45,464 bases of DNA from Planctomycetota bacterium (lineage in GTDB: Bacteria; Planctomycetota; MHYJ01; WSZJ01), in assembly GCA_021413805.1 (NCBI GenBank), contig JAIOPR010000052.1, forward strand, positions 1-45,464, given 5' to 3'. A program made the position numbers and the translations under genes. Of this stretch, positions 26,369 through 36,973 are shown piece after piece. The stretch's first letter is position 1. Each line of letters begins with the position of its first letter. The notes under the pieces were generated by a model, which saw nothing but the letters and a program-made list of their open reading frames with translations, made no database searches and was not told the DNA's origin.

Positions 26369-26538
26369 CTAAGTAGCTCCCCGATAATTTCCTGCCATTC
26401 AGCCGCCGCGAATTTCGCCGGCTGGCAAGGAGGAGACCGGAATCGATGCGGGACGGAGCATCGATGAGGATCGACGACGACGCCAGACGGCGAAAGGCGC
26501 GCGGATAGGTGGCAGAAAATTATCGAGGAGCTACTTAG
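26369..26538. repeat. MITE-like element with 29-bp terminal inverted repeats
   Basis: The left end CTAAGTAGCTCCCCGATAAT... and the reverse complement of the right end agree at 27 of 29 positions. Inside, TTTCGCCGGCTGGC pairs with its counterpart at 13 of 14, and ATCGATGC-N8-GCATCGAT is a perfect hairpin at the centre. The whole 170 bp is thus a nested imperfect palindrome without an ORF. It lies between convergent genes, and its right end contains the TAA stop of the NarL-type regulator. It is either a non-autonomous mobile element or a large structured terminator. No target-site duplication is obvious. Confidence 0.75.
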
Positions 26539-27191
26539 CGCTCCGGAAAATGCCGCACTGCATGAGCCACGAGTTGCGTCGCGTTCTCAAGGCCGAGCTT
26601 CTCCTTGATGTTGGCGCGGTGCGTCTCGATCGTCTTCACACTCAGGCACAGCCGCCGCGCGATCGAGCGCGTGCCGATCCCTCGCCCGATCAGCTCGAAC
26701 ACCTCCATCTCGCGATTCGTCAGGCGGCCCACCGGCGACACCGAAGTGCCCGGCGTCCGGCCGGCGACGGAGGCAATGAGGGTCTCGTTCATCCGCGGGC
26801 TCACGTGAATTCGACCCGCAAGGACCTCCCGCGCGGCGGAACGAAGCGTGTCCGCTGCCTCCTGCTTCATCACGTAGCCCATCGCGCCCAGGTGCAGCAC
26901 CCGCTCCGCGTAGAGCTGTTCGTCATGGATCGACAGCACCAGGACCGGGATCCCCGGGTGGCGGGTGCGCAGATCCTTGAGCAGGCTCAATCCACTTCCC
27001 GCTCCCAGCGACAGGTCGAGGATGACCAGGTCGGGAGCCGCAGCGGGGATCCTCTCGAGCGCCTGCACGGCCGTCGCGGCCTCGCCGCAGACAGCCATGT
27101 CGGGCTCGGCCGACAGAAGCGACGTCAGCCCGGCGCGCACGACCTCGTGGTCGTCCACCAGGAACACTTTCGCCCGGGTTTTGGTTTTCAT
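26535..27191 (-). CDS. NarL/FixJ-family response regulator
   Basis: A 218-aa regulator: receiver (about 1-120, phospho-acceptor Asp in LVILDLSLGAGSG, acidic pair in FLVDDHE, Lys in GYVMKQE) and LuxR-type helix-turn-helix (about 150-215, LTNREMEVFELIGRGIGTRSIARRL, SVKTIETHRANI). All key residues are present. The start at 27191 overlaps the kinase stop by 4 bp (ATGA). The stop codon TAA lies in the end of the inverted-repeat element at 26369-26538, so the element may have fixed or changed its C-terminus (HFPER). It is the cognate regulator of the GAF kinase. Confidence 0.93.
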   Translation of the reverse strand: MKTKTRAKVFLVDDHEVVRAGLTSLLSAEPDMAVCGEAATAVQALERIPAAAPDLVILDLSLGAGSGLSLLKDLRTRHPGIPVLVLSIHDEQLYAERVLHLGAMGYVMKQEAADTLRSAAREVLAGRIHVSPRMNETLIASVAGRTPGTSVSPVGRLTNREMEVFELIGRGIGTRSIARRLCLSVKTIETHRANIKEKLGLENATQLVAHAVRHFPER

Positions 27192-28504
27192 GCCTGGCTC
27201 CCTGAACAATTTTCCTGCAGGGCGCAAACGACCTGGGTTCCCCCGCTCAAGCGCGGCAGGAAGACGATCCCCGCGTCGATGAGGCCGGCGCGGTAACGCA
27301 TGTTGCGGATCCCGGCGCCTCCCTGCCGGAGTCCTTCCTCAGGGAGACCGCGCCCGTCATCGGCGATCTCCATGACCAGGGTCCCCCCGCAGTCCTGCAG
27401 CCCCACGAGAATCTCGCGAGCCTCCGCGTGCCGGATGGCATTGGTCACCGCTTCCTGCGCGATCCGGTACAGATGCCAGGCGGCGTCGCGGCCATGGACG
27501 ATCACGTTTGCCGAGCACTCGAAGCGGACGGACAGCCCGGAATCGCGGGCGACGTTGTCGGCGAGGTCGCGAAGAGCGCTGACGAGCCCCTGGGGCTCGA
27601 CGTCCACCGGCAGGAGGCCGCGCGAAAGGACCCGGGTCTTTTCGAGGGCGCGCCGGGCCCCATCGGCAAGATGAGCCGCGTCGCGCGCGTCCGCCCCGCC
27701 CCTGGCGGAGAGTCGTTCGGCGAGCGCCCGCGCCAGACAAGTCAGGCCTGTCAGTTCCTGGCCCAGGTCGTCGTGCAGCTCGCGGGCAAGGCCCTTGTGC
27801 CACTCGTGCAGCTTCTCGGAGAATTCCCTCTGCAGCCGACGCCGCTCGATCAGTTCTCCAATGCTGCGCCCGATGTCCGCCATCGTCTCTGGAAACGCCT
27901 CGGGCGGTTGCACGACCTCATCGGAGAAGAACTCGAAGATCGCCACGACCTGTCCATCCACATCCGCGGGATACGCGGCCGCCGAGCGGATCTCCGCCTC
28001 TTCGGCCTGTTTTTCCCGCCCCGGAAGCGCTTCCCGCGCGTCCCTGGCCCACGTCGGGGGGCCCGGCGTGAGCTTCGAGTACCAGACAGCGGCAGGCCCG
28101 GTGGTCGCCGCCTGTCCGCGGTCCAGGATCCAGGCATGGGCCCAGCGAAAGCCGGAGTACTCGGCGATGCGCGGGAGAACGACATGGAGCGCTTCCGTGG
28201 CGGACTCGGCCTCGTTGGCGGCGCTGCTGACCGCGTGGAGCACGGCGAGGCGTTCGGTTGTCAGGATCGCCTGGCTGCGGAGGGCGTCGGACCTGGCGCG
28301 CCACGCCGTTTCACGGCGCAGCCACTCTTCGCGCGTTTCGCGAACCTCCTTCGAGGAACTCTCCTGGGGGAACGCCCCGGGCGTCCTGAGCGCGGCCGGC
28401 GCCGGGGGGATTGGCCACGGCGTCTCGCCTCGGGCGAGGCGGGCGGCGTCCGTGGATTCTGGTTCGCGCCGGCCGTCCATCGGCTCTCCAGTTCGAGGTG
28501 GCAT
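27188..28504 (-). CDS. GAF-domain NarL-type sensor histidine kinase
   Basis: A 438-aa soluble kinase without a membrane segment. A coiled segment precedes a GAF domain (about 85-225, LAVLHAVSSAANEAESATEAL to VVAIFEFFSDEVV). The HisKA_3 helix follows (ARELHDDLGQELTGL, phospho-His about residue 246) and then a GHKL ATPase (YRIAQEAVTNAIRHA N-box, DDGRGLPE, GGAGIRNMRYRA). The type is that of NarX/DevS-like kinases paired with LuxR-family regulators, as here. The GAF ligand is unknown. No conserved haem-binding pattern is evident. Confidence 0.93.
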   Translation of the reverse strand: MPPRTGEPMDGRREPESTDAARLARGETPWPIPPAPAALRTPGAFPQESSSKEVRETREEWLRRETAWRARSDALRSQAILTTERLAVLHAVSSAANEAESATEALHVVLPRIAEYSGFRWAHAWILDRGQAATTGPAAVWYSKLTPGPPTWARDAREALPGREKQAEEAEIRSAAAYPADVDGQVVAIFEFFSDEVVQPPEAFPETMADIGRSIGELIERRRLQREFSEKLHEWHKGLARELHDDLGQELTGLTCLARALAERLSARGGADARDAAHLADGARRALEKTRVLSRGLLPVDVEPQGLVSALRDLADNVARDSGLSVRFECSANVIVHGRDAAWHLYRIAQEAVTNAIRHAEAREILVGLQDCGGTLVMEIADDGRGLPEEGLRQGGAGIRNMRYRAGLIDAGIVFLPRLSGGTQVVCALQENCSGSQA

Positions 28505-29002
28505 GCCGCGTTCCCTTTTCGAGAGCGAGCAACGGGACTGATTCTAGCACGCGTGCACTCGGGACGAGGTCGCAAGGAGTGGATGGCCGTGCGGCGGAGT
28601 GGAGTGAAGCGCCACCCCGCCGCAGGCCTCCAGTTCCCCGGAACAGCGCCGAAGCGCTGCCCCGGAAACTACCCTGATGACTTCGGCCATCGCCGGCGGC
28701 GTCACCTGAGTCGCGAGATCAGCAGACGCCACCCGTCGCGAGCCGAGGACTTGACGGCATGCTGGGACTACGGCCCGGCGTCGATCGTCAGAGCGCTTCG
28801 AGCACGGAGGGAAAGACATGCGGCAGAGAAACACGCCCCATTGGCGAATTTGCTCTGCCGCATGGAACCCGGTTCTGGGGGGATGGTGCTTTCACCCTCG
28901 GAACACTAAGGCATCGGGGCATGCGGAACCATCGGGCACCGGCAGGAAACTACCATCGGGAAATACTGCACGCCGACTCGGGGAAACCCCTATCCCTTAC
29001 GC
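28505..29002. other. Intergenic region upstream of the GAF kinase
   Basis: 498 bp with no credible gene. It should hold the promoter for the GAF kinase-regulator pair. Near 28977 the plus strand reads TCGGGGAAACCCCTA, resembling the palindrome arm at 25326. A 72-codon plus-strand ORF at 28818 has a GGAGGG upstream but no recognisable product. No sigma-54-like site was found here. Confidence 0.5.
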
Positions 29003-29437
29003 TCAGGCGCGCGAACAGTTGACCTTCAGCCAATAGCGCGCCAGCAGGCCCACGGTTGACACGAACTCCTCAAACTCAAGGGGCTTCACGACGTAACTGT
29101 TCACCCCCAGGTCATAACAGACCGCGCGATCGGCGGGCTCGCTCGATGAAGTCAGGATGACCACCGGCACCAGCTTCAACGCAGGGTCGCTCTTCATCCT
29201 CTTCAGCACCTCGATCCCGTCCACGAGCGGCAGCTTGATGTCCAGGATCACTACCTTTAGTTCGCCCGCGGTTGCCGGCTCGCCCTGCGGAAAAAGAAAG
29301 GTCAGTGCTTCCGCCCCGTTCTTCACCCTGTGCAGACCGCGGGACAGCTGGTTCTTTTCGAGCGCCCAGACCGTCATTTCCGCGTCGGCGGAGTTGTCCT
29401 CGACGAGGAGAACCTCCTCATGCTGGTTTGCCGGCAT
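29003..29437 (-). CDS. Single-domain response regulator (Rcp1-like)
   Basis: A 144-aa receiver with no output domain, of the Rcp1 type that typically serves phytochrome-like and PAS kinases. Key residues are intact: VLLVEDNSADAE (acidic pair), VVILDIKLPLVDG (phospho-Asp), VILTSSSEP (Ser/Thr) and SYVVKPLEF (Lys). The start at 29437 (GGAGGG upstream) overlaps the kinase gene end by 20 bp. It is the last gene of the three-gene operon that begins with the poly-HAMP kinase. It is likely a phospho-relay shuttle. Confidence 0.92.
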   Translation of the reverse strand: MPANQHEEVLLVEDNSADAEMTVWALEKNQLSRGLHRVKNGAEALTFLFPQGEPATAGELKVVILDIKLPLVDGIEVLKRMKSDPALKLVPVVILTSSSEPADRAVCYDLGVNSYVVKPLEFEEFVSTVGLLARYWLKVNCSRA

Positions 29438-31076
29438 GGCCTTGACCCTCCGTTGGAAGTGAGAAATGGAAGGCGGCGCCCGCCCCGGTCTTGCCTTCCG
29501 CCCAGACGCGGCCGCCATGGCGCAGGATCACGCGCTGGACAAGCGCGAGCCCGACGCCCGTCCCTTCGAACTCTTCGCTGGAATGAAGCCTCTGGAACAC
29601 CCCGAACAGCTTGCTCGCAAACGTTTCGTCGAACCCGACGCCGTTGTCGCGGACAGTCCAGACGGTCTCGCCCTTGTCCTGCCGGGAAGTGAACTCGATG
29701 ACCGCGGACTCCCGCGGCCGCGTGTACTTCACGGCATTGCCGAGGAGATTTGCCAGCACCTGGCGGAGAAGCGCCTGGTCACCCCACGCAGGCGCCAGGT
29801 CCCCGATCCTGAAGTCGATCTTCCTGCCGGCATTCGCCACACGCAACTCGTCGCTGACGGCACACGCAAGGGTCGTCATGTCAACGCGGGAGCGGTTCAA
29901 CTCCGCCCGGCCCATCCGCGAGAAGGCCAGCAGGTCGTCGATCAGCTGCGCCATGCGGCGCGTATTCGTCACCACGACCTCCGTCAGCCGCTTCCCCTCC
30001 GCATCCAGGCTCGCAGAGTGCCGGTCCACGAGGCGGCGTGTAAAACCTTCAATGGCGCGAAGCGGCGCGCGCAGGTCGTGCGAGACGGAGTAGCTGAAGC
30101 TCTCCAGCTCCTTGTTCGCGGCCTCGAGCTGGGCGGTGCGTTCGCTCACGCGCCGCTCGAGCTCCACATTGAGCCGAAGCGCGTCGATCGCAGCCTTCTT
30201 TGCTTCGCTCACGTCCCGTGCCACGGCGTAGATCAGGCGTTCGCTCGGGTACGGCGTTCCCGTCCACGCGAGCCACACGTAGTCGCCGCCTGCGCGCCGG
30301 AAGCGGTTCTCGAAAGAAACCGCGCCGGGCTCCTTCTTGAGCAACTCAAGGGCCTCCCCCGTCGAGGGACGGTCGTCGGGGTGGACAAATTCCAGGAACG
30401 GGCGGCCGGTGACGCGAGCAGGAGTCCATCCCAGGGTTCCTTCCCACGGCGGGTTCCCCTCCCGGATATTGCCGTCAAAGCCTGCGATGCAGATCAAGTC
30501 AGGGGAGAGCGCGAAGAACCGGTTCCGCTGCTCGGTAACCTGCTCCAGCAGCCGGCGGTGCTGGCGGTCCTCCATGCGACGCAGTTGCTCCGCCTGGATC
30601 CTGACCTCCCTCATCGCCCGCGCCAGGTCCACGAACACCGAGACTTTCGAGTGGATCGCCTCCGCGGAGATCGGCTTCATGATGAAATCAGCCGCGCCCA
30701 CGGCGTACGCGTGTTGAAGACTATCGGGCGACGACTCCTCCGCAGTCAGGAAGATGATCGGCGTCGCACGCGACCGCTCCCGCTTCCGGATCATCTCCGC
30801 CGTTTCAAAACCGTTCATCCCCGGCAGGTGCACATCCAGCAGGATCGCCGAGAAGTCGCGGTCCAGGAGACACCGAAGCGCCTCCTCGCCCGACGAAGCC
30901 TTCACGAGCTGGACGTCCAGGTCGCCAAGGATCGCCTCCAGCACCATGAGGTCTTCCGCCCGGTCGTCAACCAGCAGGACGCTGATCCTGGAATCGCGCG
31001 GCGCCTTGGACGCGGGCTGGCGCGTGGCCTCTGACTTGGCCCTGCCCGGGACCGGATTGACACTCTTTCGCGGCAT
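29418..31076 (-). CDS. REC-PAS hybrid sensor histidine kinase
   Basis: A 552-aa cytoplasmic kinase: N-terminal receiver (about 30-150, LLVDDRAED, AILLDVHLPGMNG, DFIMKPIS), PAS (about 185-290, ICIAGFDGNIREGNPPWEGTLGW), coiled coil, HisKA (SYSVSHDLRAPLRAIEGF, phospho-His about 333) and GHKL ATPase (LLGNAVKYTRPR N-box, DNGVGFDE, GTGVGLALVQRV). The kinase is of the phytochrome-like subgroup. Its start overlaps the poly-HAMP kinase stop by one base (TGATG). The receiver first and the histidine core last suggest that it is driven by phosphate from the upstream kinase and passes it to the following receiver (inference). Confidence 0.93.
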   Translation of the reverse strand: MPRKSVNPVPGRAKSEATRQPASKAPRDSRISVLLVDDRAEDLMVLEAILGDLDVQLVKASSGEEALRCLLDRDFSAILLDVHLPGMNGFETAEMIRKRERSRATPIIFLTAEESSPDSLQHAYAVGAADFIMKPISAEAIHSKVSVFVDLARAMREVRIQAEQLRRMEDRQHRRLLEQVTEQRNRFFALSPDLICIAGFDGNIREGNPPWEGTLGWTPARVTGRPFLEFVHPDDRPSTGEALELLKKEPGAVSFENRFRRAGGDYVWLAWTGTPYPSERLIYAVARDVSEAKKAAIDALRLNVELERRVSERTAQLEAANKELESFSYSVSHDLRAPLRAIEGFTRRLVDRHSASLDAEGKRLTEVVVTNTRRMAQLIDDLLAFSRMGRAELNRSRVDMTTLACAVSDELRVANAGRKIDFRIGDLAPAWGDQALLRQVLANLLGNAVKYTRPRESAVIEFTSRQDKGETVWTVRDNGVGFDETFASKLFGVFQRLHSSEEFEGTGVGLALVQRVILRHGGRVWAEGKTGAGAAFHFSLPTEGQGHAGKPA

Positions 31077-34000
31077 CAGGCCTCCACCCTCTTGCTCTGG
31101 TACATCCAGACCCGGACCAGCGAAAGCAACTGCTCCGTGTCTACCGGTTTCGGGATGTAATCGGAAGCACCCGCTTCAATGCATCGCTCGCGGTCTCCCT
31201 TCATCGCTTTCGCCGTCAGCGCGATGATCGGAAGCGTCTTGAGGTCGTCCTGCATCCGGATCTGCCTCATCGCCTCGTAGCCGTCCATTTCCGGCATCAT
31301 GATGTCCATCAGGACGACGTCCACTCCCCGTCCCCGGCTCTTGAGAAGCTCCACCGCCTCTTTTCCATTCTGCACAAAGGAGGTCTTCAACCCGTGCCGT
31401 TCGAGCACCGACGTGAGGGCAAAGATGTTACGGATGTCGTCGTCCACGATCAGGACGCGGCGATCCGTGATCAGCGGGTCCATCTGGAGCGTGTCGAGGA
31501 GCATCCGCCGCTTATGCTCGGGGAGCGTCGCGGTGACCCGGTGAAGGAACAGGGCGGTTTCGTTGAAAAGCCGCTCCGGGCTGTTCGCGTCCTTCACGAT
31601 GATCGCGCCGGCGTGTTTGCGGAGCTGGGACTCCTCTTTCCGCGAGAGGGACTTCCCTGTGTAGACGACGATCGGGAGGTGCCCCAGGCCGGGATTCTCG
31701 CGGATCTTCCCGAGCAGTTCGAACCCGGACATGTCGGGGAGCCGCAGGTCGAGGACCATGCAGTCGAAAGGCTTCGACTCGAGGGCCTGGAGCGCATCGC
31801 CCCCGGTGCCAACGGCCGTGATTTCCACATCCTTGCCGCCGAGCATCTCGGAGAGCCCGCGCCGCTGGGCTTCGTCGTCTTCCAGGACGAGGAGGTGCTT
31901 CACCGGCTTGTCGATGAACTTCCGGAGCCGCGTGAGCGCCTCCCCGATCGCCTCGCGTGACACGGGCTTCTGCAGGAATGAGAACGCCCCGAGCTTGAGG
32001 CCCCGCTCGCGGTTGTCATCCGCCGTGACGATCTGGACCGGGATGTGGCGCGTCTCCGGGTCGTGTTTGAGGCAGTCGAGGAGCGCCCAGCCGTCCATGT
32101 CCGGCATGCGCATGTCCATCATGAGCGCATCGGGCTTGAATTTCCTGGCCATCTGCAGGCCGATCTCGCCTCCCGTCGCAATCAGGCCCTTGAATCCGTT
32201 TTCATGCGCCAGGTCGAGAAGGACATGGGAGAACGTGTAGTCGTCCTCGACGATCAACACAACCTTGTCCCCCGGCTGCGTCGCTCCACGGTCGTCGTGC
32301 ACTTCCCGCAGCAACGAGTTCACCGGGGACGAATCCACCGCTTCCGTCGCACGGGGAGTGACAGGCCGCCCGGCCACGGTGGTGTATTCCTGCAGGGTGT
32401 GCGATCCATCCCTCGACGCGCGGGACTTGACCGGGGCGAAGTCGAGGGGAAGGTAGAGGGTAAAGGTACTTCCTTCCCGCACCTTGCTCGTGAGCCCGAT
32501 CTCGCCGCCGAGCATCTTGGCGATTTCGCGGCTGATCGAGAGGCCGAGGCCGGTGCCTCCGTATTTGCGGCTCGTCGTCATGTCGGCCTGCTGGAAAGGC
32601 TCGAAGATGATCTGCTGCTTGTCCTCGGGGATGCCGATCCCGGTGTCGGTGACCGAGAAGGCGATGACCGTCTCCGCGCTGTTGAGAATCGGGTGGTCCT
32701 GGCTCCAGCCTGACTGCGCCACCGTCATCCGCAGAGAAACACCGCCCTTCTGCGTGAACTTGAAAGCGTTCGACAGGAGGTTCCTCAACACCTGCTGCAG
32801 CCGCTTCGAATCCGTCTGCATCGCGGAAGGAAGCGCCGGGTCCAGCTGCATCGCAAAGTCGAGCTTCTTGTTCTGCGCGATCGGCCGGAAGCTGGGCTCG
32901 TTGTCAGCCAGGATGTCCTTGAACGACAAGGTTGCGATTTCGAGCGCCATCGTCCCGGACTCGATTTTCGACAGGTCCAGGATGTCGTTGATGAGGCTGA
33001 GGAGGTCGGAGCCCGACCCGTGAATCGCGCGCCCGAACTCGACCTGCTTCGGCGTCAGGTTTCCTTCCGGGTTCTCGTAGAGCATCTTCGCCAGGATCAG
33101 CAGTGAATTCAGCGGCGTCCGGAGCTCGTGCGACATGTTCGCGAGGAATTCCGACTTGTACTTCGACGTCAGCGCGAGCTGCTCGGCCTTTTCCTCGATT
33201 TCCGCGTTCGTCTGCTGGAGTTCCTGCGTCAGGGCCTGCGACTTCTTGAGAAGCGCCTCAGTGTTCATCGTCGCGGCGATCGTGTTGAGCACGATGCCGA
33301 TCGATTCGGTGAGCTGGTCGAGGAAGTGAAGGTGCGTCTCGTTGAAGCTCTTGAAGGACCCTAGCTCGATGACGGCGCGGACCTGGGACTCGAAGAGCAC
33401 GGGGAGGACGACGATGTTGGACGGGGTCGCGTTCCCGAGGCCGGAAGAGACCCGGACGTAGTTGTCGGGGACGCGGTCGAGCAGGATCCGTTTCTTTTCG
33501 ATCGCGCACTGGCCGACGAGCCCGTCGCCGACGTTGAAGCGGGTGGGCAGGTCTTCGCGGGCGGAGTAGCCGTATCCGGAGACGAGGTTCAGCGCGGAAC
33601 CGTCGTTGGATTCATCGAGGGCATAGAAGACGGAGTGCTGGGCGCCGACGAGGGGCGCGAGTTCCGAGAGGATCTGGCGGGAAACGGACTCGAGGTCGCG
33701 CTGGCCCTGGAGCATGCGGGTGAACTTGGCGAGGTTGGTCTTGAGCCAGTCCTGCTCCGCGTTCTTCTGCGTGGTTTCGCGGAGGTTGCGGATCATTTCG
33801 TTCAGGTTGACCTTGAGGTTTTCGACTTCGCCGGCGGCCTCGACCGTGATGGACCGGGTCAGGTCGCCCTTCGTGACCGCGGTGGCGACGTCGGCGATCG
33901 CGCGCACCTGGGTGGTGAGGTTGGCCGCGAGTTGGTTTACGTTGTCGGTGAGGTCGCGCCAGATGCCGGTGGCGCCGGGAACGCGGGCCTGGCCGCCGAG

Positions 34001-36442
34001 GCGTCCCTCGACGCCGACTTCGCGAGCCACCGTCGTCACCTGGTCTGCGAACGTTGCCAGCGTGTCGATCATGTCGTTGATGGTGTCGGCCAGCGTCGCG
34101 ATTTCGCCGCGCGCCTCGAGGGACAGCTTGCGCTGAAGCTCGCCCTTGGCGACGGCAGTCACGACGACGGCGATTCGGCGCACCTGGGTCGTGAGGTTGG
34201 ACGCCATGAAATTCACGCTGTCGGTCAGGTCCTTCCAGACGCCGGCCACGCCCTTCACCTGCGCCTGTCCGCCCAGCTTCCCTTCCGTGCCGACCTCGCG
34301 CGCCACGCGCGTCACTTCGCCGGCGAACGCGTTCAGCTGGTCCACCATCGTGTTGATCGTGTCTTTCAGCTGCAGGATTTCGCCTTCGACCTTGACCGTG
34401 ATCTTGCGGGAGAGGTCGCCTCGCGCCACGGCGGTCGTGACGTCCGCGATGTTGCGCACCTGGGACGTCAGGTTCGACGCCATGAAATTCACGTTGTCGG
34501 TCAGGTCCTTCCAGACGCCGCCGACGCCGCGCACCTGCGCCTGGCCTCCCAGTTTTCCTTCCGTGCCGACTTCGCGCGCCACGCGCGTCACTTCACTCGC
34601 GAACGCGTTCAGGCGGTCCACCATCGTGTTGATCGTGTCCTTCAACTGCAGGATTTCGCCCTTCACCTCGACCGTGATCTTGCGGGAAAGGTCGCCGCGA
34701 GCGACGGCGGTCGTCACGTCGGCGATGTTGCGCACCTGCGACGTCAGGTTCGATGCCATCGAGTTCACGTTGTCCGTCAGGTCCTTCCACACGCCGGCCA
34801 CGCCTTTCACTTCTGCCTGGCCTCCCAGCTTTCCTTCCGTGCCGACTTCGCGCGCCACGCGCGTCACTTCGCCCGCAAATGCGTTGAGCTGGTCCACCAT
34901 CGTGTTGATCGTGTCCTTCAGCCGCAGGATTTCGCCCTTCACCTCGACCGTGATCTTCTTGGACAGGTCACCCTTTGCCACGGCCGTCGTCACGTCGGCG
35001 ATGTTGCGCACCTGCGAGGTGAGGTTGCCGGCCATCGAGTTCACGTTGTCCGTCAGGTCTTTCCAGACGCCGGCGACGCCTTTCACCTGCGCCTGGCCGC
35101 CCAGCTTCCCGTCCGTGCCGACTTCGCGCGCCACACGGGTCACCTCGCCTGCGAACCCGTTCAGCTGGTCCACCATCGTGTTGACCGTGTTCTTGAGCTG
35201 CAGGATTTCGCCCTTCACCGCGACCGTGATCTTCTTCGAGAGGTCGCCCTTGGCCACCGCCGTCGTGACTTCCGCGATATTGCGCACCTGGCTGGTCAAG
35301 TTCACGGCCATGAAATTGACGTTGTCGGTCAGGTCCTTCCAGACGCCGGCCACACCCCGCACCTGCGCCTGCCCGCCGAGCTTTCCTTCCGTGCCGACTT
35401 CGCGCGCCACGCGCGTCACTTCGCCCGCGAACGCGTTCAGCTGGTCAACGAGCGTGTTGATCGTGTCCTTCAGCTGAAGAATTTCTCCTTCGCCTTTCAC
35501 CGTGATTTTGCGCGACAAGTCGCCCTTGGCTACGGCCGTCGTCACGTCGGCAATGTTGCGCACCTGGCTCGTCAGGTTGCCGGCCATGAAGTTCACGTTG
35601 TCCGTCAGGTCCTTCCACACGCCGGCCACGCCTTTCACCTGCGCCTGGCCGCCCAGTTTTCCTTCCGTGCCGACTTCGCGCGCCACGCGCGTCACTTCAC
35701 CCGCGAACCCGTTCAACTGGTCCACCATCGTGTTGATCGTGTTCTTCAGCTGCAGAATTTCGCCCTTCACCTCGACCGTGATCTTCTTCGACAGGTCGCC
35801 CTTCGCCACGGCCGTCGTCACGTCCGCGATGTTTCGCACCTGCGATGTCAAATTCCCGGCCATCGAGTTCACGTTATCCGTCAGGTCCTTCCAGACGCCG
35901 GCCACGCCTTCCACCTGCGCCTGCCCGCCCAGCTTTCCCTCGGTGCCTACTTCGCGCGCGACACGCGTCACTTCCGAAGCGAATGACCCCAGCTGGGACA
36001 CCATCGTGTTCACCGTGCGCGCCATCTGCAGGAACGACCCCCGCACCGGCTTGCCCTCGATCTGCGTCGGCATTTTCTGCGAGAGGTTCCCGTTCGCGAC
36101 CGACCCGATCACGCGCGCCACCTCGTTCGTCGGCCGCACCAGGTCGCCGATCAGTGAGTTCGCGGCGTTCACTGTCTTCAGCCAGGATCCGGAAGAGCCG
36201 CGAAGCGCGGCGCGTTCCGAGAGCTTTCCTTCCTTACCGACCACCCGGCTCACCCGCTGGAACTCCTCCGCCATCCGTTCGTTCTGCCGGATGATCGCGT
36301 TGAGGGTCCGGGCGATTTCACGGCCGGGCCCTCCGCGAGGAACCCGGCAGCGCGTCGCAAAATTGCCCCTTTTGACGGACCGGAGGGTCAAGAGGAGATC
36401 CGGGACGTTGAGAGGATCTCGAACCTTGGTGGCCTGTCTCAC
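31076..36442 (-). CDS. Giant poly-HAMP hybrid histidine kinase with three receivers
   Basis: A 1788-aa soluble hybrid kinase. It starts with GTG at 36442 (AAGGAG 7 nt upstream). Residues about 100-870 are HAMP-type coiled repeats of 92 aa, eight strongly alike plus a diverged N-terminal one, with cores such as [24 protein letters not shown] domain follows (about 880-1040), then HisKA ([17 protein letters not shown], about residue 1107), GHKL ATPase (to about 1330) and three receivers (about 1393, 1514 and 1660). All three have phospho-Asp and Lys. This is the group III (Nik1-like) plan known in fungi and bacteria, whose HAMP arrays act as osmo/stress sensors. There is no membrane segment. It leads the operon with the REC-PAS kinase and REC protein. 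Confidence 0.94.
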   Translation of the reverse strand: MRQATKVRDPLNVPDLLLTLRSVKRGNFATRCRVPRGGPGREIARTLNAIIRQNERMAEEFQRVSRVVGKEGKLSERAALRGSSGSWLKTVNAANSLIGDLVRPTNEVARVIGSVANGNLSQKMPTQIEGKPVRGSFLQMARTVNTMVSQLGSFASEVTRVAREVGTEGKLGGQAQVEGVAGVWKDLTDNVNSMAGNLTSQVRNIADVTTAVAKGDLSKKITVEVKGEILQLKNTINTMVDQLNGFAGEVTRVAREVGTEGKLGGQAQVKGVAGVWKDLTDNVNFMAGNLTSQVRNIADVTTAVAKGDLSRKITVKGEGEILQLKDTINTLVDQLNAFAGEVTRVAREVGTEGKLGGQAQVRGVAGVWKDLTDNVNFMAVNLTSQVRNIAEVTTAVAKGDLSKKITVAVKGEILQLKNTVNTMVDQLNGFAGEVTRVAREVGTDGKLGGQAQVKGVAGVWKDLTDNVNSMAGNLTSQVRNIADVTTAVAKGDLSKKITVEVKGEILRLKDTINTMVDQLNAFAGEVTRVAREVGTEGKLGGQAEVKGVAGVWKDLTDNVNSMASNLTSQVRNIADVTTAVARGDLSRKITVEVKGEILQLKDTINTMVDRLNAFASEVTRVAREVGTEGKLGGQAQVRGVGGVWKDLTDNVNFMASNLTSQVRNIADVTTAVARGDLSRKITVKVEGEILQLKDTINTMVDQLNAFAGEVTRVAREVGTEGKLGGQAQVKGVAGVWKDLTDSVNFMASNLTTQVRRIAVVVTAVAKGELQRKLSLEARGEIATLADTINDMIDTLATFADQVTTVAREVGVEGRLGGQARVPGATGIWRDLTDNVNQLAANLTTQVRAIADVATAVTKGDLTRSITVEAAGEVENLKVNLNEMIRNLRETTQKNAEQDWLKTNLAKFTRMLQGQRDLESVSRQILSELAPLVGAQHSVFYALDESNDGSALNLVSGYGYSAREDLPTRFNVGDGLVGQCAIEKKRILLDRVPDNYVRVSSGLGNATPSNIVVLPVLFESQVRAVIELGSFKSFNETHLHFLDQLTESIGIVLNTIAATMNTEALLKKSQALTQELQQTNAEIEEKAEQLALTSKYKSEFLANMSHELRTPLNSLLILAKMLYENPEGNLTPKQVEFGRAIHGSGSDLLSLINDILDLSKIESGTMALEIATLSFKDILADNEPSFRPIAQNKKLDFAMQLDPALPSAMQTDSKRLQQVLRNLLSNAFKFTQKGGVSLRMTVAQSGWSQDHPILNSAETVIAFSVTDTGIGIPEDKQQIIFEPFQQADMTTSRKYGGTGLGLSISREIAKMLGGEIGLTSKVREGSTFTLYLPLDFAPVKSRASRDGSHTLQEYTTVAGRPVTPRATEAVDSSPVNSLLREVHDDRGATQPGDKVVLIVEDDYTFSHVLLDLAHENGFKGLIATGGEIGLQMARKFKPDALMMDMRMPDMDGWALLDCLKHDPETRHIPVQIVTADDNRERGLKLGAFSFLQKPVSREAIGEALTRLRKFIDKPVKHLLVLEDDEAQRRGLSEMLGGKDVEITAVGTGGDALQALESKPFDCMVLDLRLPDMSGFELLGKIRENPGLGHLPIVVYTGKSLSRKEESQLRKHAGAIIVKDANSPERLFNETALFLHRVTATLPEHKRRMLLDTLQMDPLITDRRVLIVDDDIRNIFALTSVLERHGLKTSFVQNGKEAVELLKSRGRGVDVVLMDIMMPEMDGYEAMRQIRMQDDLKTLPIIALTAKAMKGDRERCIEAGASDYIPKPVDTEQLLSLVRVWMYQSKRVEA
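33790..36000 (-). repeat. Eight tandem 276-bp HAMP-coding repeats
   Basis: Conserved marks recur at exact 276-bp steps (for example the segment coding VWKDLTD near 33957, 34233, 34509, 34785, 35061, 35337, 35613 and 35889). Units 1-6 are very similar at both DNA and protein level. The last two towards the C-terminus are more diverged. Boundaries are approximate. Such arrays can recombine and change copy number and are prone to assembly collapse. Confidence 0.9.
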
Positions 36443-36973
36443 AGGAAACTCCTTAGGGAGTGCGGGGAGGCGGGAGGGCGGACATGATCGAAGCCGGGGT
36501 GGATGACGGGGCTCCGTGGCCGGAGGCCGGGTGTGCGATTCCGCTGTGAAGCGGAGGCACGACTCGTTCTGCTGCCGACGGGGGTCGGTCGAGCAATGGG
36601 GCGCCGCCAGGAAGGGGGCGCCGGGGTTCCCGGGTTCGCAAGGAGTATAACCGACGCACTGGAATTGTGTCCGCGGGGGCGCTCAAGAAAATCAGGGGGT
36701 TTTGAAGACGACATCGGGAGGACCAGTTCGTAGCTCCCCGCGGCCGTCCTTCCCCGATCAGCCGGACAAGAATGGTTTCCAGGATGGGTGTCTCCATTCG
36801 CGATCCGGGGATTCCGCCGGAAATTCGGCGGCGTGAAGCAGCGAAAGCAAGGCGCGTGCCGCCGAGTTTGCGGGCTACGCAGAGCCTGTTCCCGGGCAAT
36901 GGCTCTCGAATCCCGGGAATAGTTGCCGATGTTTGTGTTTCGTTCCCCCCGGGCGGCAGGCGCATGGCACACC
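36443..36973. other. Intergenic region upstream of the poly-HAMP kinase
   Basis: 531 bp without a convincing gene on either strand; the long minus-strand ORFs here have no recognisable content. It holds a sigma-54-like site at 36846-36861. If that is used, the kinase mRNA would have a leader of nearly 400 nt, which leaves room for an unrecognised small gene or structured RNA. No known riboswitch was identified. Confidence 0.5.
36846..36861 (-). promoter_or_regulatory. Putative sigma-54 promoter, upstream of the poly-HAMP operon
   Basis: The minus strand reads CGGCACG-CGCC-TTGCT, a full match to GGCACG and TTGCT with GG-N10-GC spacing. It is far (about 390 nt after the predicted start) from the GTG at 36442, so its target is less certain than for the other sites. 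Confidence 0.5.

Noticed and set aside
28818-29036. 72-aa plus-strand ORF with GGAGGG upstream
   Set aside because: No recognisable product, overlaps a receiver gene end, and the composition looks non-coding.
33635-35986. 783-aa and 443-aa plus-strand ORFs over the poly-HAMP gene
   Set aside because: They are antisense shadows of the repeated HAMP coding region; their proteins are repeat artefacts with no domain.
33790-36000. CRISPR-like regular repeats
   Set aside because: The period is 276 bp, in frame, and codes for HAMP domains without unique spacers.
36730-36742. GTAGCTCCCCG shared with the inverted-repeat element at 26369
   Set aside because: Only 11 bases match and the similarity stops at once; likely chance.
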